Shown one piece after another: positions 21,969-30,609 of a DNA stretch of 64,000 bases; positions within the stretch are counted from its first letter, which is position 1; each line of letters opens with the position of its first letter. This DNA is from GWE2-42-39 sp963668595 (GTDB lineage Bacteria; Bacteroidota; Bacteroidia; Bacteroidales; Prolixibacteraceae), in assembly GCA_963668595.1 (NCBI GenBank), contig OY764876.1:2666001-2730000 (forward strand). The letters are read 5' to 3'. A program made the translations under genes and the position numbers. Below the pieces are notes generated by a model. The model saw nothing but the letters and a program-made list of their open reading frames with translations. It did not search any database and was not told where the DNA came from.

Positions 21969-24335
21969 CTAACTAAAATTCTCGTGTTCAGTACGTTCAA
22001 TAATTTCGTTTTGCAAGTCAACACCCAGATCATTAAAATAGTCGCTGTAACCAGCCACACGAACAATCAGGTCGCGATAATTTTCCGGATGTTTCTGTGC
22101 ATCGCGCAAGGTTTCGGCTCTTACCACATTAAACTGAATATGGTGACCATCCATACGGAAATAACTGCGAACCAGTGATGAAACTTTCCGGATAGCCGAG
22201 TCGTCATTGAAGAAATCAGGCGAAAACTTCTGGTTCAGCAAGGTTCCTCCGGTTCGCAAATGATCAATTTTTGCTGCCGATTTCACTACCGATGTCGGTC
22301 CTTTTCGGTCAGCTCCCTGAACCGGCGAAATACCTTCCGATACGGGTGTTCCGGCCAAACGACCATCGGCACTGGCCTGCATTACACTTCCGAAATACAC
22401 ATGGCAGGTAGTTGGCAACAAATTGATCCGGTAGTCGGCTCCACGCGGACTCTTTCTGCCATCCACCGCATTGAAATAGATTTCGAAAACATCTTTCAGG
22501 AATGCATCGGCGTAATCGTCATCGTTTCCGTATTTGGGTGTCTGATAAATCAATTTGTAGCGCAAATCTTCATCCGATTTAAAATTACTTTCGAGAGCAG
22601 CCAAAAATTGATCCATCGTCCGGGCAGCATCGTCAAATACTTGTTTACGAATTCCGGATAAACTATCGGTGATAGTTCCCATGCCTACTCCTTGAATATA
22701 ACTGGTGTTATAGCGTGCACCACCGTTAATGTAATCGACTCCTTTAGCCACACAATCGTCAATAATTAACGAAAGGAATGGTGTTGGCACATGATTGATA
22801 AAAGTTTTTTCGATTATGTTACTTCCTTCAATTTTTATATCAGCGAAATGATTCACCTGCTTGCTAAATGCAGCGAGCAAATCAGTCATCGAGCTAAAAT
22901 TGCGCGGATCGCCGGTTTCTAAACCAATTTGCTTACCGGTACGCGGATCAAATCCATTATGCAAAGTAATTTCCAATATCTTCGGAAGGTTGAAATAGCC
23001 TGTAAGAATATAACTTTCGGTCCCGAATGCCCCGGTTTCAACACATCCGCTGGCACCGCCATTGCGTGCATCCACAATATCTTTGCCCATGCGGGTCATT
23101 TCCTGAATGATCGCATCGGTATTAAAAATTGAAGGTTGACCAAATCCTGTTTTGGTGATTTTTACTGCCCGGTCGATAAAGGCATCCGGATTTTTTTTGC
23201 TCAACTGCACCATTGAGCTGGGCTGCAATAGACGCATTTCTTCAATCACATCCAACAGAATAAACGACATCTCGTTTACCGCATCCGATCCGTCGGGTTT
23301 CACCCCTCCAAGATTGATCAGTGCAAAATCGGTGTACGTGTTACTTTCCAAAGCAGTAACTCCCACTTTCGGTGGTGCAGGATGATTATTAAATTTAATC
23401 CAAAACGAATGTAATATTTCAATTGCCTGCTCTTTGGTGAGCGTTCCGGCTTCAACTTCTTTTTTATAAAATGGATACAGATGCTGATCGAGTCGCCCCG
23501 GATTGAACGAGTCCCATGGATTGAGCTCGGTAATTACACCCAAGTGAACAAACCAGTAATATTGAAGTGCTTCGTGAAACGTTTTAGGCGCATGCGCCGG
23601 AACATTTTCGCAAATTCCGGCCATTGTTTCCAATTCCGATTTCCGCACTGCATCAGTTTCCGCTTGAGCCAATGCATGCAGTTTTTCGGCATGACGTTCG
23701 GCAAAACGAATCAATGCTTCTGCCGCAATTTTCATTGCCTTCAGTTCTTCCCCTTTTTCAAAAGCCGCCGAATCGTTCATGAAATCGAGGCGCGACATGC
23801 TTTCTTCCACATCAGCAATAATATCGAGCATCCCTTTTCGGTAAATTTTATTTCCGGCCACCGTATGACCAGGAGCCCGCTGCTCCATAAATTCAGTAAA
23901 AATACCTGCAGCATACGCGTCTTTCCATTGCTGCGAAACACTGTTCATCACCCGATCGCGGTTTGAATGCCCCTTCCAGAAAGGAATAATCGTTTCTTCA
24001 AATGCCTTTCTTGTTTCCGGGCTAACACGAAACCATACTTTTTCGCGTGTATTCAGAATGTCCAAATCCTGCAACGAATGCACTGTAATTTCCGGATAAG
24101 TAGGTGTTGCTTTGGGCGCAGGACCACGCTCTCCAACAATCAGTTCAAAGTCGTTGATGCAAATGGTTTTATTTTCCAGAATATAGCGAAACGATTTGGC
24201 CCGCTGTACCGGAATAGAATCGCCAAATGCCAAATGATTCTTATAAAATTCGGTTATCAGCAATCCCCTTTCTTCTGAAATGGCATTGATTGCCTCCAAA
24301 CTTTGTTTGCGTAAATATTGTATTCTTGGTGTCAT
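21969..24335 (-). CDS. hypD: trans-4-hydroxy-L-proline dehydratase (glycyl radical enzyme)
   Basis: 788 residues. Glycyl radical enzymes of this type dehydrate trans-4-hydroxy-L-proline to 1-pyrroline-5-carboxylate. The radical loop is RVAGYSDYF with Gly762, and the thiyl cysteine is Cys431 in GASGCVETGAFG. I compared positions with the active site I recall for the Clostridioides difficile enzyme (Phe152, His160, Ser334, Asp339, Cys434, Glu436, Tyr450, Thr645, Gly765). Here Phe149, His157, Ser331, Asp336, Cys431, Glu433, Tyr447, Thr642 and Gly762 sit at a constant offset of three. That is strong support for HypD over glycerol dehydratase or pyruvate formate-lyase. It is oxygen-sensitive and cytoplasmic. 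It follows its activase by 73 bases. No pyrroline-5-carboxylate reductase gene is present in the window. Confidence 0.92.
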   Translation of the reverse strand: MTPRIQYLRKQSLEAINAISEERGLLITEFYKNHLAFGDSIPVQRAKSFRYILENKTICINDFELIVGERGPAPKATPTYPEITVHSLQDLDILNTREKVWFRVSPETRKAFEETIIPFWKGHSNRDRVMNSVSQQWKDAYAAGIFTEFMEQRAPGHTVAGNKIYRKGMLDIIADVEESMSRLDFMNDSAAFEKGEELKAMKIAAEALIRFAERHAEKLHALAQAETDAVRKSELETMAGICENVPAHAPKTFHEALQYYWFVHLGVITELNPWDSFNPGRLDQHLYPFYKKEVEAGTLTKEQAIEILHSFWIKFNNHPAPPKVGVTALESNTYTDFALINLGGVKPDGSDAVNEMSFILLDVIEEMRLLQPSSMVQLSKKNPDAFIDRAVKITKTGFGQPSIFNTDAIIQEMTRMGKDIVDARNGGASGCVETGAFGTESYILTGYFNLPKILEITLHNGFDPRTGKQIGLETGDPRNFSSMTDLLAAFSKQVNHFADIKIEGSNIIEKTFINHVPTPFLSLIIDDCVAKGVDYINGGARYNTSYIQGVGMGTITDSLSGIRKQVFDDAARTMDQFLAALESNFKSDEDLRYKLIYQTPKYGNDDDYADAFLKDVFEIYFNAVDGRKSPRGADYRINLLPTTCHVYFGSVMQASADGRLAGTPVSEGISPVQGADRKGPTSVVKSAAKIDHLRTGGTLLNQKFSPDFFNDDSAIRKVSSLVRSYFRMDGHHIQFNVVRAETLRDAQKHPENYRDLIVRVAGYSDYFNDLGVDLQNEIIERTEHENFS

Positions 24336-24408
24336 GATTTTTTTGATTTTTAATTTTTTTGGTTATTCTTTTTTTCGATCGATAAAGTGGATTATCAACA
24401 ACGAATAC

Positions 24409-25206
24409 TCATCCTCCTATCGTCACATTCAAACCGGCATTTTCAAACTGACTGACAAAACCAGCCAACTCTTCACGAACCATTTTCGGAGTTTCGCCCA
24501 TTCGGTTTTCTAGTCCGAACCGTTTGTACTTGTGACTTGCTGTTTGATGAAATGGTAACAGGTCAATCCCTTCCGGTTTTTGCTGAAACGAATTCAGAAA
24601 AGCAATGCTCTCCCGAATGTTTTCATCGGTTGCCGAAATTCCGGGAATCATCGGGATGCGTATGCGCAACTTGCGCCCCTCGGTTAAAAGTCGCCCTATA
24701 TTCTGGTGAATCAATGCATTCGGAACGCCTGTATATTGCTGATGCAATGTTTCATTCATCAATTTCAGGTCAATCAGAAACAAATCGGTAAACGGAACAA
24801 TTTCGGATAGAATATTCCAGTTTGAAAAAGCAGTTGTATCAACCGTTGTATGCATGCCTTCTGCCCTGCAAACTTTCAGCGTTTCCTGCAAGAAGCGATG
24901 TTGCAACAAAGGCTCACCTCCCGAAAAAGTTACGCCACCTCCTGATTCCTGCATAAAAACCTGCTCTTTCCGAAGTTCCTGCATCAGTTCTTCCACCGCC
25001 ATTTCGTGGCCTACACATTCGTCTTCGGTGTATGATTTTCCATCCAGTGTGACTGTTTTTGCTACACAAACCATTTTCGGGTCAATACTTTCGGGATTGT
25101 GGCACCACCAACACGACAACGGACAACCTTTCAGAAAAACAGTTGTACGAATGCCCGGACCATCATGCACCGCAAAACGCTTAATATCAAACACAATACC
25201 TTTCAT
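24409..25206 (-). CDS. Glycyl-radical enzyme activating enzyme (radical SAM)
   Basis: 265 residues. The N-terminal IKRFAVHDGPGIRTTVFLKG leads into CPLSCWWC, whose Cys28, Cys32 and Cys35 form the CX3CX2C site for the [4Fe-4S] cluster that cleaves S-adenosylmethionine. TFSGGEPLLQ, the GGE motif binding the SAM amino group, follows. It installs the glycyl radical on the dehydratase encoded next. Unlike many activases of decarboxylases and dehydratases, it lacks the cysteine-rich two-cluster ferredoxin insert; the corresponding segment has only isolated cysteines. It is therefore a compact pyruvate formate-lyase-activase-like form. It is transcribed first, before the dehydratase, the reverse of the more usual order. 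Confidence 0.92.
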   Translation of the reverse strand: MKGIVFDIKRFAVHDGPGIRTTVFLKGCPLSCWWCHNPESIDPKMVCVAKTVTLDGKSYTEDECVGHEMAVEELMQELRKEQVFMQESGGGVTFSGGEPLLQHRFLQETLKVCRAEGMHTTVDTTAFSNWNILSEIVPFTDLFLIDLKLMNETLHQQYTGVPNALIHQNIGRLLTEGRKLRIRIPMIPGISATDENIRESIAFLNSFQQKPEGIDLLPFHQTASHKYKRFGLENRMGETPKMVREELAGFVSQFENAGLNVTIGG

Positions 25207-25224
25207 TGAGAGTAATGAATAAAA

Positions 25225-25258
25225 AGTAAAAAGTAGTAAGTAAAAAGTAGTAAGTAAT
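25225..25258. repeat. Short AT-rich tandem repeat
   Basis: About two and a half copies of AAGTAAAAAGTAGT lie upstream of the activase gene. Next to it is the small hairpin GGTTGC-TGACGC-GCAACC at 25263-25280. No promoter of the TAnnTTTG form is clear here. Confidence 0.5.
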
Positions 25259-25440
25259 CACTGGTTGCTGACGCGCAACCGATTATTCAGTTTTCAGAAG
25301 GGGAGAAACAATCAATTAATCCAACATTCGTACAAGCCTTTGCCGAAGTTGTGATACAAATTAGAATAGTATTTAATGTATTGTTTCATTGGGTGCAAGG
25401 TAGCTTTTTTTTCGAAATAAAAAGCAGGCCGGAAAAAGTT

Positions 25441-26361
25441 TTATTTCAGCGATTTCGTCGCAAATAAGTTGTTTTTGCTTCTGCGAAAAACAGAAGGCTG
25501 CATGCCTACCCACTTCGAAAAAGTAGAAGAAAAATGCTGAGAAGAATAAAACCCGCAGTCGAGCGCAATACTGGTCATACTTCGCGATGTATCAACGAGT
25601 AACTGCTTCGCTTTTTCAAGCCGAAGATAAATGAGGTAATTGGCCGGGGTATAGCCAGTATGTTTTTTTACCAATTGCGTTAAAGTAGTGACTCCAACCC
25701 GATTGATCTGAGACATCTCTTCGAGCGTCCATTTTTTTGACAGATTTTGATTCAGATGGTAGTCGAAATTTGAAAACCAGTTTCTGTTTTCGTTCCACTG
25801 ATTTTCGCGATTCTGAATAATTCGGACTGTATTGATTAATAATTCTTCCACAAGATTGCACACCCGCTGATAGTATCCGAATTCTTTTTTTTCAATTTCA
25901 GCATGAAGTCGTTCAAAGAGTTGCCGAAAAGCCTGCGCTTTTTCGATCGTGTGCTTCGTGTTTTGGGCAAGCACCTGTCCAATTAATTGATTTTCTGAAT
26001 CAGAAAAACGCGACCACTCTCCCAAATAAAAATGTCCATCTTTCGAAAAAACTTCCGGACGAATTACAATCCAGTAAATTTCGCCCAGGTCAACCACTTC
26101 GTGAGGACTTCCATGTTTTTCCCACGGGCAAGTAACAAAACCATTTCCGGGAAAAAGTAAATATTGCTGTTCCTCCACAACCCAGTCGTAGCGCCCCTTC
26201 ATCACGTAACACAATTCAATGCCATGATTGAAATGCAGTTGCAGCGGTTTTTGCCGAATATCTTTATATTCTTCAAAACCAAAATCATTGATAAACGGAA
26301 ATCTTTCGAGAAGCTCAAACCCTTCCGCATCGCCATCTGTTCTGGAATAAAAAAAGTGCAT
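25441..26361 (-). CDS. AraC family transcriptional regulator
   Basis: 306 residues from the ATG at 26361; an in-frame TTG start 57 bases upstream would add 19 residues but is less likely. The N-terminal cupin-like part (HFNHGIELCYVMKGRYDWVV, then PWEKHGSP) is a ligand-sensing AraC_binding domain. The C-terminal 100 residues carry the two helix-turn-helix motifs: WTLEEMSQINRVGVTTLTQL and STRSMTSIALDCGFYSSQHF, ending FSKWVGMQPSVFR. These regulators typically activate sugar-use genes in the presence of a sugar. The gene is divergent from the GH38 gene with 92 bases between starts, so the mannosidase is its likeliest target. The hydroxyproline operon downstream on the same strand is a second candidate. 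Confidence 0.92.
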   Translation of the reverse strand: MHFFYSRTDGDAEGFELLERFPFINDFGFEEYKDIRQKPLQLHFNHGIELCYVMKGRYDWVVEEQQYLLFPGNGFVTCPWEKHGSPHEVVDLGEIYWIVIRPEVFSKDGHFYLGEWSRFSDSENQLIGQVLAQNTKHTIEKAQAFRQLFERLHAEIEKKEFGYYQRVCNLVEELLINTVRIIQNRENQWNENRNWFSNFDYHLNQNLSKKWTLEEMSQINRVGVTTLTQLVKKHTGYTPANYLIYLRLEKAKQLLVDTSRSMTSIALDCGFYSSQHFSSTFSKWVGMQPSVFRRSKNNLFATKSLK

Positions 26362-26453
26362 GATTTGTACAATATCTTTCAATGTAAAATTATAGTATCT
26401 TTCTATTTTGCAAAACAATTCCTTTGTTACTCAACCAAACTAAAAAAACGACC

Positions 26454-29400
26454 ATGATACGAATCTTCATTTCTTTGCTGTTTTTCATTTTATTGAATCT
26501 GTTTGGGCAAGCACAGTCATCGCAATTAAGAAAAATCGTGGATTTTGCTTCCGGAACTACCGGTTGGTTCGAAGGATTTCAACAAAATGTGGGGAAAAAT
26601 GAATTCGAATATCATAGTTTTCGCAACGATGTTTCCAAGTCGCTGATCACCCGATGCAAAGATGGCAAAATGCCCATATCATGGCAAACTACAACTGTTC
26701 CAAACAATTGGAACCAGAAAAATGCCGGATTTCTCTGGATTGCCGCACTCGATTTAACTTCCAACAAACATGTTTTTGATGTGTCGGTGAACGGACAAAA
26801 GCGGTTTGAAATAATCAGTTCAAACCAGAAAGATTGGACTATTGAAACTGCTGATGGCGGAAAACTTTCGTTTATGACCATTGAAACCGACCAGAATAAC
26901 GATGCGCATGGCTACATGTCGTTGATTGCGCCAACCTCTTGGTTAAAAAAAGGAATGCCTCAAACCATTGAAATTTCGGGTCGCGCTTTCGACGATTATA
27001 CATGGATCATTGTTTATCAGGCCACCGATGCGCTTTCTTTTCTGCAAAATTCGGTACAATACGATACATGGATGAGCCTGAGTATGCAAGAAAAAGGAGA
27101 TATTTTTTCAGCACAAATCTCCGCTCCGGTTACCCTGGCAGGCCAAAATCTGCATTATTTCTATGGAAATAAAAAAGGAACCGTAACATTACAGCAAAGC
27201 GATGATCAGGCAATCGGAACATTTTCGTTACCTGTTTCTGCAAAAAACAAATCATTCAAATTGAATGATTCAAAAGGGGAAGTGTTCGTGATAAAATCGC
27301 TGGGCGAGCCGTTCAAAACAACCCGGCTTCTGTCCAAATCGGTTTTACTGAATGAAAGCAAAACAGAGAACGGCACAATAATTCTGACCGCGCAACGAAA
27401 CTACAAACCCAATACGGTTTCCGAATTATTGAAACTCTCAAATTCAACGCTTGCTCACGGACAAATTTACCTGATGAATTCGAGCCACCAGGATATTGCA
27501 TGGATGGATTCGCCTGAAAAATGCATCATTGAGCGAGACACGATGTTGCTTTCTCCGTTGTTCGAGATGGCCGAAAAAGACAAGAATTACCGGTTCGACG
27601 TGGAAGATGCATTGATGATTAAAGAATTTATTGAACGGCATCCGAACAAAAAAGAGCTGGTTAAGCAAATGCTTCAGGATGGGCGTATTTCATGCGGATC
27701 GACCTATACTCAGCCGTATGAAGAAATGTACTCGGGCGAAGCGCTGGCAAGGCAATTTTATTTTGGCGCGAAATGGCTAAAAGATGAATTTAACTACAAC
27801 CCAACGGTTTACTGGAACGAAGATGTACCGGGACGCACACCTCAAATGATGCAATTAATGCGCAAAGCAGGAACCCAATATATGATGATCAGCCGTCATG
27901 AACGCGGCTTGTTTAACTGGTACAGCCCCGACGACTCGTTCGTTACTGTTTTTACTCCCGGACACTATTCCAACGCATTTACCCCTCTTCAGAAAAATTT
28001 CCACGAAGCCGCACAGTTTCTCGCTTCCAGCTCTCTTGACTGGGCCAACTATTACACGAAAAAAACAATATCGCCCGTAATTCCGCTGCTTTCCGATTGG
28101 GACATGAGCCCTGCCAAAGATTACAGTCAACTAATACAGCAATGGGAGAACATCAATGAACTGCAAAACGATCAGGGGAAATATGTTCCGGCAAAATTAC
28201 CCGGGTTTAAAATTGCTTCAACTCCCGAGTTCTTTGATGCATTAATGGATCAAAATCCGCAATTACCGGCAATTCGTGGCGAACGGCCCAATGTATGGAT
28301 GTACATTCATGGCCCATCGCATCAAAAAGCACTGAATGCAAGTCGCGAAGGTGATATTTTGCTGACCATTGCCGAGAAACTTGCTACCGCGAATGCATTG
28401 GTTGACGGTTCGTTTGTCAACTATCCAACTCATGAGTTGAACCGCGCATGGGAAGCAAAAATTTACCCCGATCATGGCTGGGGCGGCAAACAAGGCGAAA
28501 TTACCGACGCTCTTTTTCTTCAGAAATATGAATTTGCCAAAGCCGAAGCCGAAAAAATTATCAATAAAAATTTACAGGAACTGGCATCGAAAGTAAAAAC
28601 TGATTCATCGAAAGGCCGCCCTTTGGTAGTTTTCAATAGCATGAATATGTTGCGTACCGATCCGGTTGTTGCATCGGTACAATTCTCCGAAGGCCAGACT
28701 TTCGGAGTAAAAATGTGCGAGCAGAATGGCTCTCCGCTAAATGTTCAGCTAACCAATTGCACAACTTTTCCGGATGGTTCTGTTCAATCAGCAAAAATTC
28801 ATTTCACCGCAAGCGAAATACCAGCTATTGGATACAAAACCTATTATCTGCAAACCGTCCCCGTGCAAACAAAAAAAACAACGCCAGAATTTACACCCCA
28901 AGCTGAAAATCGTTTTTATAAACTGAGCTTTGGCAACGGAGGTTTGGCATCTATTTTCGATAAAGAATTAAACAAAGAACTGGTGAATGCCGACAAATTT
29001 GTGGCCGGAGAAGTTTTCACAATGCGCTCGGAAGGAAACGGAGCCGGAGAATTTACCGATGTTCAGCAACCCGACATGGCTGGATTTGACAAAACCGGCA
29101 ATTATCCGACCCATTGGCAAATTGAATCCGACGGACCTATTTTTACCATTTACAGCTATCGCCAAGCTATTCGTCACGCAGTAGTAGAACAACACATTAA
29201 AGTTTACCATCAGCAAAAACGCATCGATTTTGATGTTGATCTGCTGAATTGGGAAGGCATTTTATACCGAGAATTCCGCATGGCATTGCCTCTGAACATG
29301 ACTGACGGGCAGGTTGCCTACGAAGTTCCTTTTGGTGTAGTTGAAGTAGGCAAAGATGAAATTGAAGGTGCAGCGGGAGAACGCTATACAACAATCTGTA

Positions 29401-30005
29401 AAAATATTCATCCGCGGGGCATCGAAAACTGGATCGGAGCCAGCAATAGTGAGTTTGGAGTAACGCTCAGTTCATCGGTGGTGGTAGCCGACTGGATTGA
29501 TCCAACAGACCAGCCAATCGGGAACCAGATATTGCAACCCATTTTACTGGCATCGCGCCGAAGCTGTCATTGGGAAGGGAACGAATACCTGCAAACAGGC
29601 ACCCATCATTTTCATTTCTCGTTAAATTCACACCTGCCCGGATGGGAATACGGACAGAATGCTGGTCGTCAGGCAAACGAACAACTGTTGACTGTTTGGA
29701 CCGATCATGCGTATAGAACGGCATCGCTACCCGAAACAGGTAGCTTTTTCTCCTCTACGGGAGAAAATATTCTGATCTCAACCGTAAAAAAAGCGGAAAA
29801 CAGCGATGAAGTGGTTATGAGACTTGTTGAAACAAGCGGGAGAAACCAATCTGTTCAGGTGAAAATATTCAACCATATTAAAGAGGCACAACTTACCAAC
29901 CTGATTGAAGAAGAACTGAAAGGATTAACTGTAAAGAATAATGCTGTTGAAATAGAAATTCAACATCATGCAATTGAAACACTAAAACTGAAACAAGCAG
30001 ATTAA
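26454..30005 (+). CDS. Secreted GH38 family alpha-mannosidase
   Basis: 1183 residues from the ATG that begins the signal peptide MIRIFISLLFFILLNLFGQA; an earlier in-frame start ten codons up is not favoured. About 300 residues of N-terminal beta-structure precede the GH38 barrel, which shows the zinc-binding HQDIAW (His345 and Asp347) of the HxDxxW motif, YRFDVEDALM, and WNEDVPGRTPQMMQLMRKAG, whose aspartate is the expected nucleophile position. Mid and C-terminal beta domains end near ETLKLKQAD. GH38 members cleave alpha-mannosides of N-glycans or other mannans. The unusual VPGR in place of the common FG after the aspartate leaves linkage specificity open. It is divergent from an AraC regulator. 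Confidence 0.85.
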   Translation: MIRIFISLLFFILLNLFGQAQSSQLRKIVDFASGTTGWFEGFQQNVGKNEFEYHSFRNDVSKSLITRCKDGKMPISWQTTTVPNNWNQKNAGFLWIAALDLTSNKHVFDVSVNGQKRFEIISSNQKDWTIETADGGKLSFMTIETDQNNDAHGYMSLIAPTSWLKKGMPQTIEISGRAFDDYTWIIVYQATDALSFLQNSVQYDTWMSLSMQEKGDIFSAQISAPVTLAGQNLHYFYGNKKGTVTLQQSDDQAIGTFSLPVSAKNKSFKLNDSKGEVFVIKSLGEPFKTTRLLSKSVLLNESKTENGTIILTAQRNYKPNTVSELLKLSNSTLAHGQIYLMNSSHQDIAWMDSPEKCIIERDTMLLSPLFEMAEKDKNYRFDVEDALMIKEFIERHPNKKELVKQMLQDGRISCGSTYTQPYEEMYSGEALARQFYFGAKWLKDEFNYNPTVYWNEDVPGRTPQMMQLMRKAGTQYMMISRHERGLFNWYSPDDSFVTVFTPGHYSNAFTPLQKNFHEAAQFLASSSLDWANYYTKKTISPVIPLLSDWDMSPAKDYSQLIQQWENINELQNDQGKYVPAKLPGFKIASTPEFFDALMDQNPQLPAIRGERPNVWMYIHGPSHQKALNASREGDILLTIAEKLATANALVDGSFVNYPTHELNRAWEAKIYPDHGWGGKQGEITDALFLQKYEFAKAEAEKIINKNLQELASKVKTDSSKGRPLVVFNSMNMLRTDPVVASVQFSEGQTFGVKMCEQNGSPLNVQLTNCTTFPDGSVQSAKIHFTASEIPAIGYKTYYLQTVPVQTKKTTPEFTPQAENRFYKLSFGNGGLASIFDKELNKELVNADKFVAGEVFTMRSEGNGAGEFTDVQQPDMAGFDKTGNYPTHWQIESDGPIFTIYSYRQAIRHAVVEQHIKVYHQQKRIDFDVDLLNWEGILYREFRMALPLNMTDGQVAYEVPFGVVEVGKDEIEGAAGERYTTICKNIHPRGIENWIGASNSEFGVTLSSSVVVADWIDPTDQPIGNQILQPILLASRRSCHWEGNEYLQTGTHHFHFSLNSHLPGWEYGQNAGRQANEQLLTVWTDHAYRTASLPETGSFFSSTGENILISTVKKAENSDEVVMRLVETSGRNQSVQVKIFNHIKEAQLTNLIEEELKGLTVKNNAVEIEIQHHAIETLKLKQAD

Positions 30006-30104
30006 AATACAGAAAAAACATTCCTGTAATCTCATTTTACACAAGATCACAACAATAATTATTGCCGTAAAAATTCACAGCAAATAAAGAATCAACTTAG
30101 TCAA

Positions 30105-30524
30105 CTAATTACCAAATCCTTTCACGTAACCCGGGCGATTTTTCAATATCGGAATTCTCAACACCCGCTCCACATACTGATAGTAGTAAAACAGTTTGTG
30201 ATTGATTTCAATTCCATAATGAACTCCTGGATTGTAGTCAACCGGATGATTCAAAATGTGCCCCTTCGGAAAGCTGCTAATTTTCGCATTCCAGGCCTGA
30301 GTGTAAAGATGGTTCCACTGTTCGTAGTAACTCACATCGTGATACCACTCGGGCTTACTGTTTGCAACAAACCAGGTTTCGAACCCGGGGTCCATTACTA
30401 TCATTTCATACATGGCACTATCCGCAGTGCCAACATCCGAAGTATTTTGCGTCTCCGGAACTAATTTGGTGCTACTACACGCTCCCAATAACGCGAAGGC
30501 CACCAACAAGTAAAAATTCCTCAT
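30105..30524 (-). CDS. DUF6146-like small lipoprotein
   Basis: 139 residues. The signal ends in a lipobox (FALLGACSST) with Cys16. The mature part carries MIVMDPGFETWFVANSKPEW followed by YHDVSYYEQWNHLYTQAWN and ends near the repeated pattern VLRIPILKNRPGYVKGF, the pattern I associate with DUF6146, a Bacteroidota family of unknown function. It faces the cardiolipin synthase gene, with starts about 85 bases apart, so the two may share a control region. It converges with the mannosidase gene. Confidence 0.7.
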   Translation of the reverse strand: MRNFYLLVAFALLGACSSTKLVPETQNTSDVGTADSAMYEMIVMDPGFETWFVANSKPEWYHDVSYYEQWNHLYTQAWNAKISSFPKGHILNHPVDYNPGVHYGIEINHKLFYYYQYVERVLRIPILKNRPGYVKGFGN

Positions 30525-30609
30525 GTTTCCCGTTCAATTTGATCTATCAATTTACTGTTATTCTAAAGATTTTAATACATTTATTTGCGAAAAAAATTAC
30601 CAAAACAGC

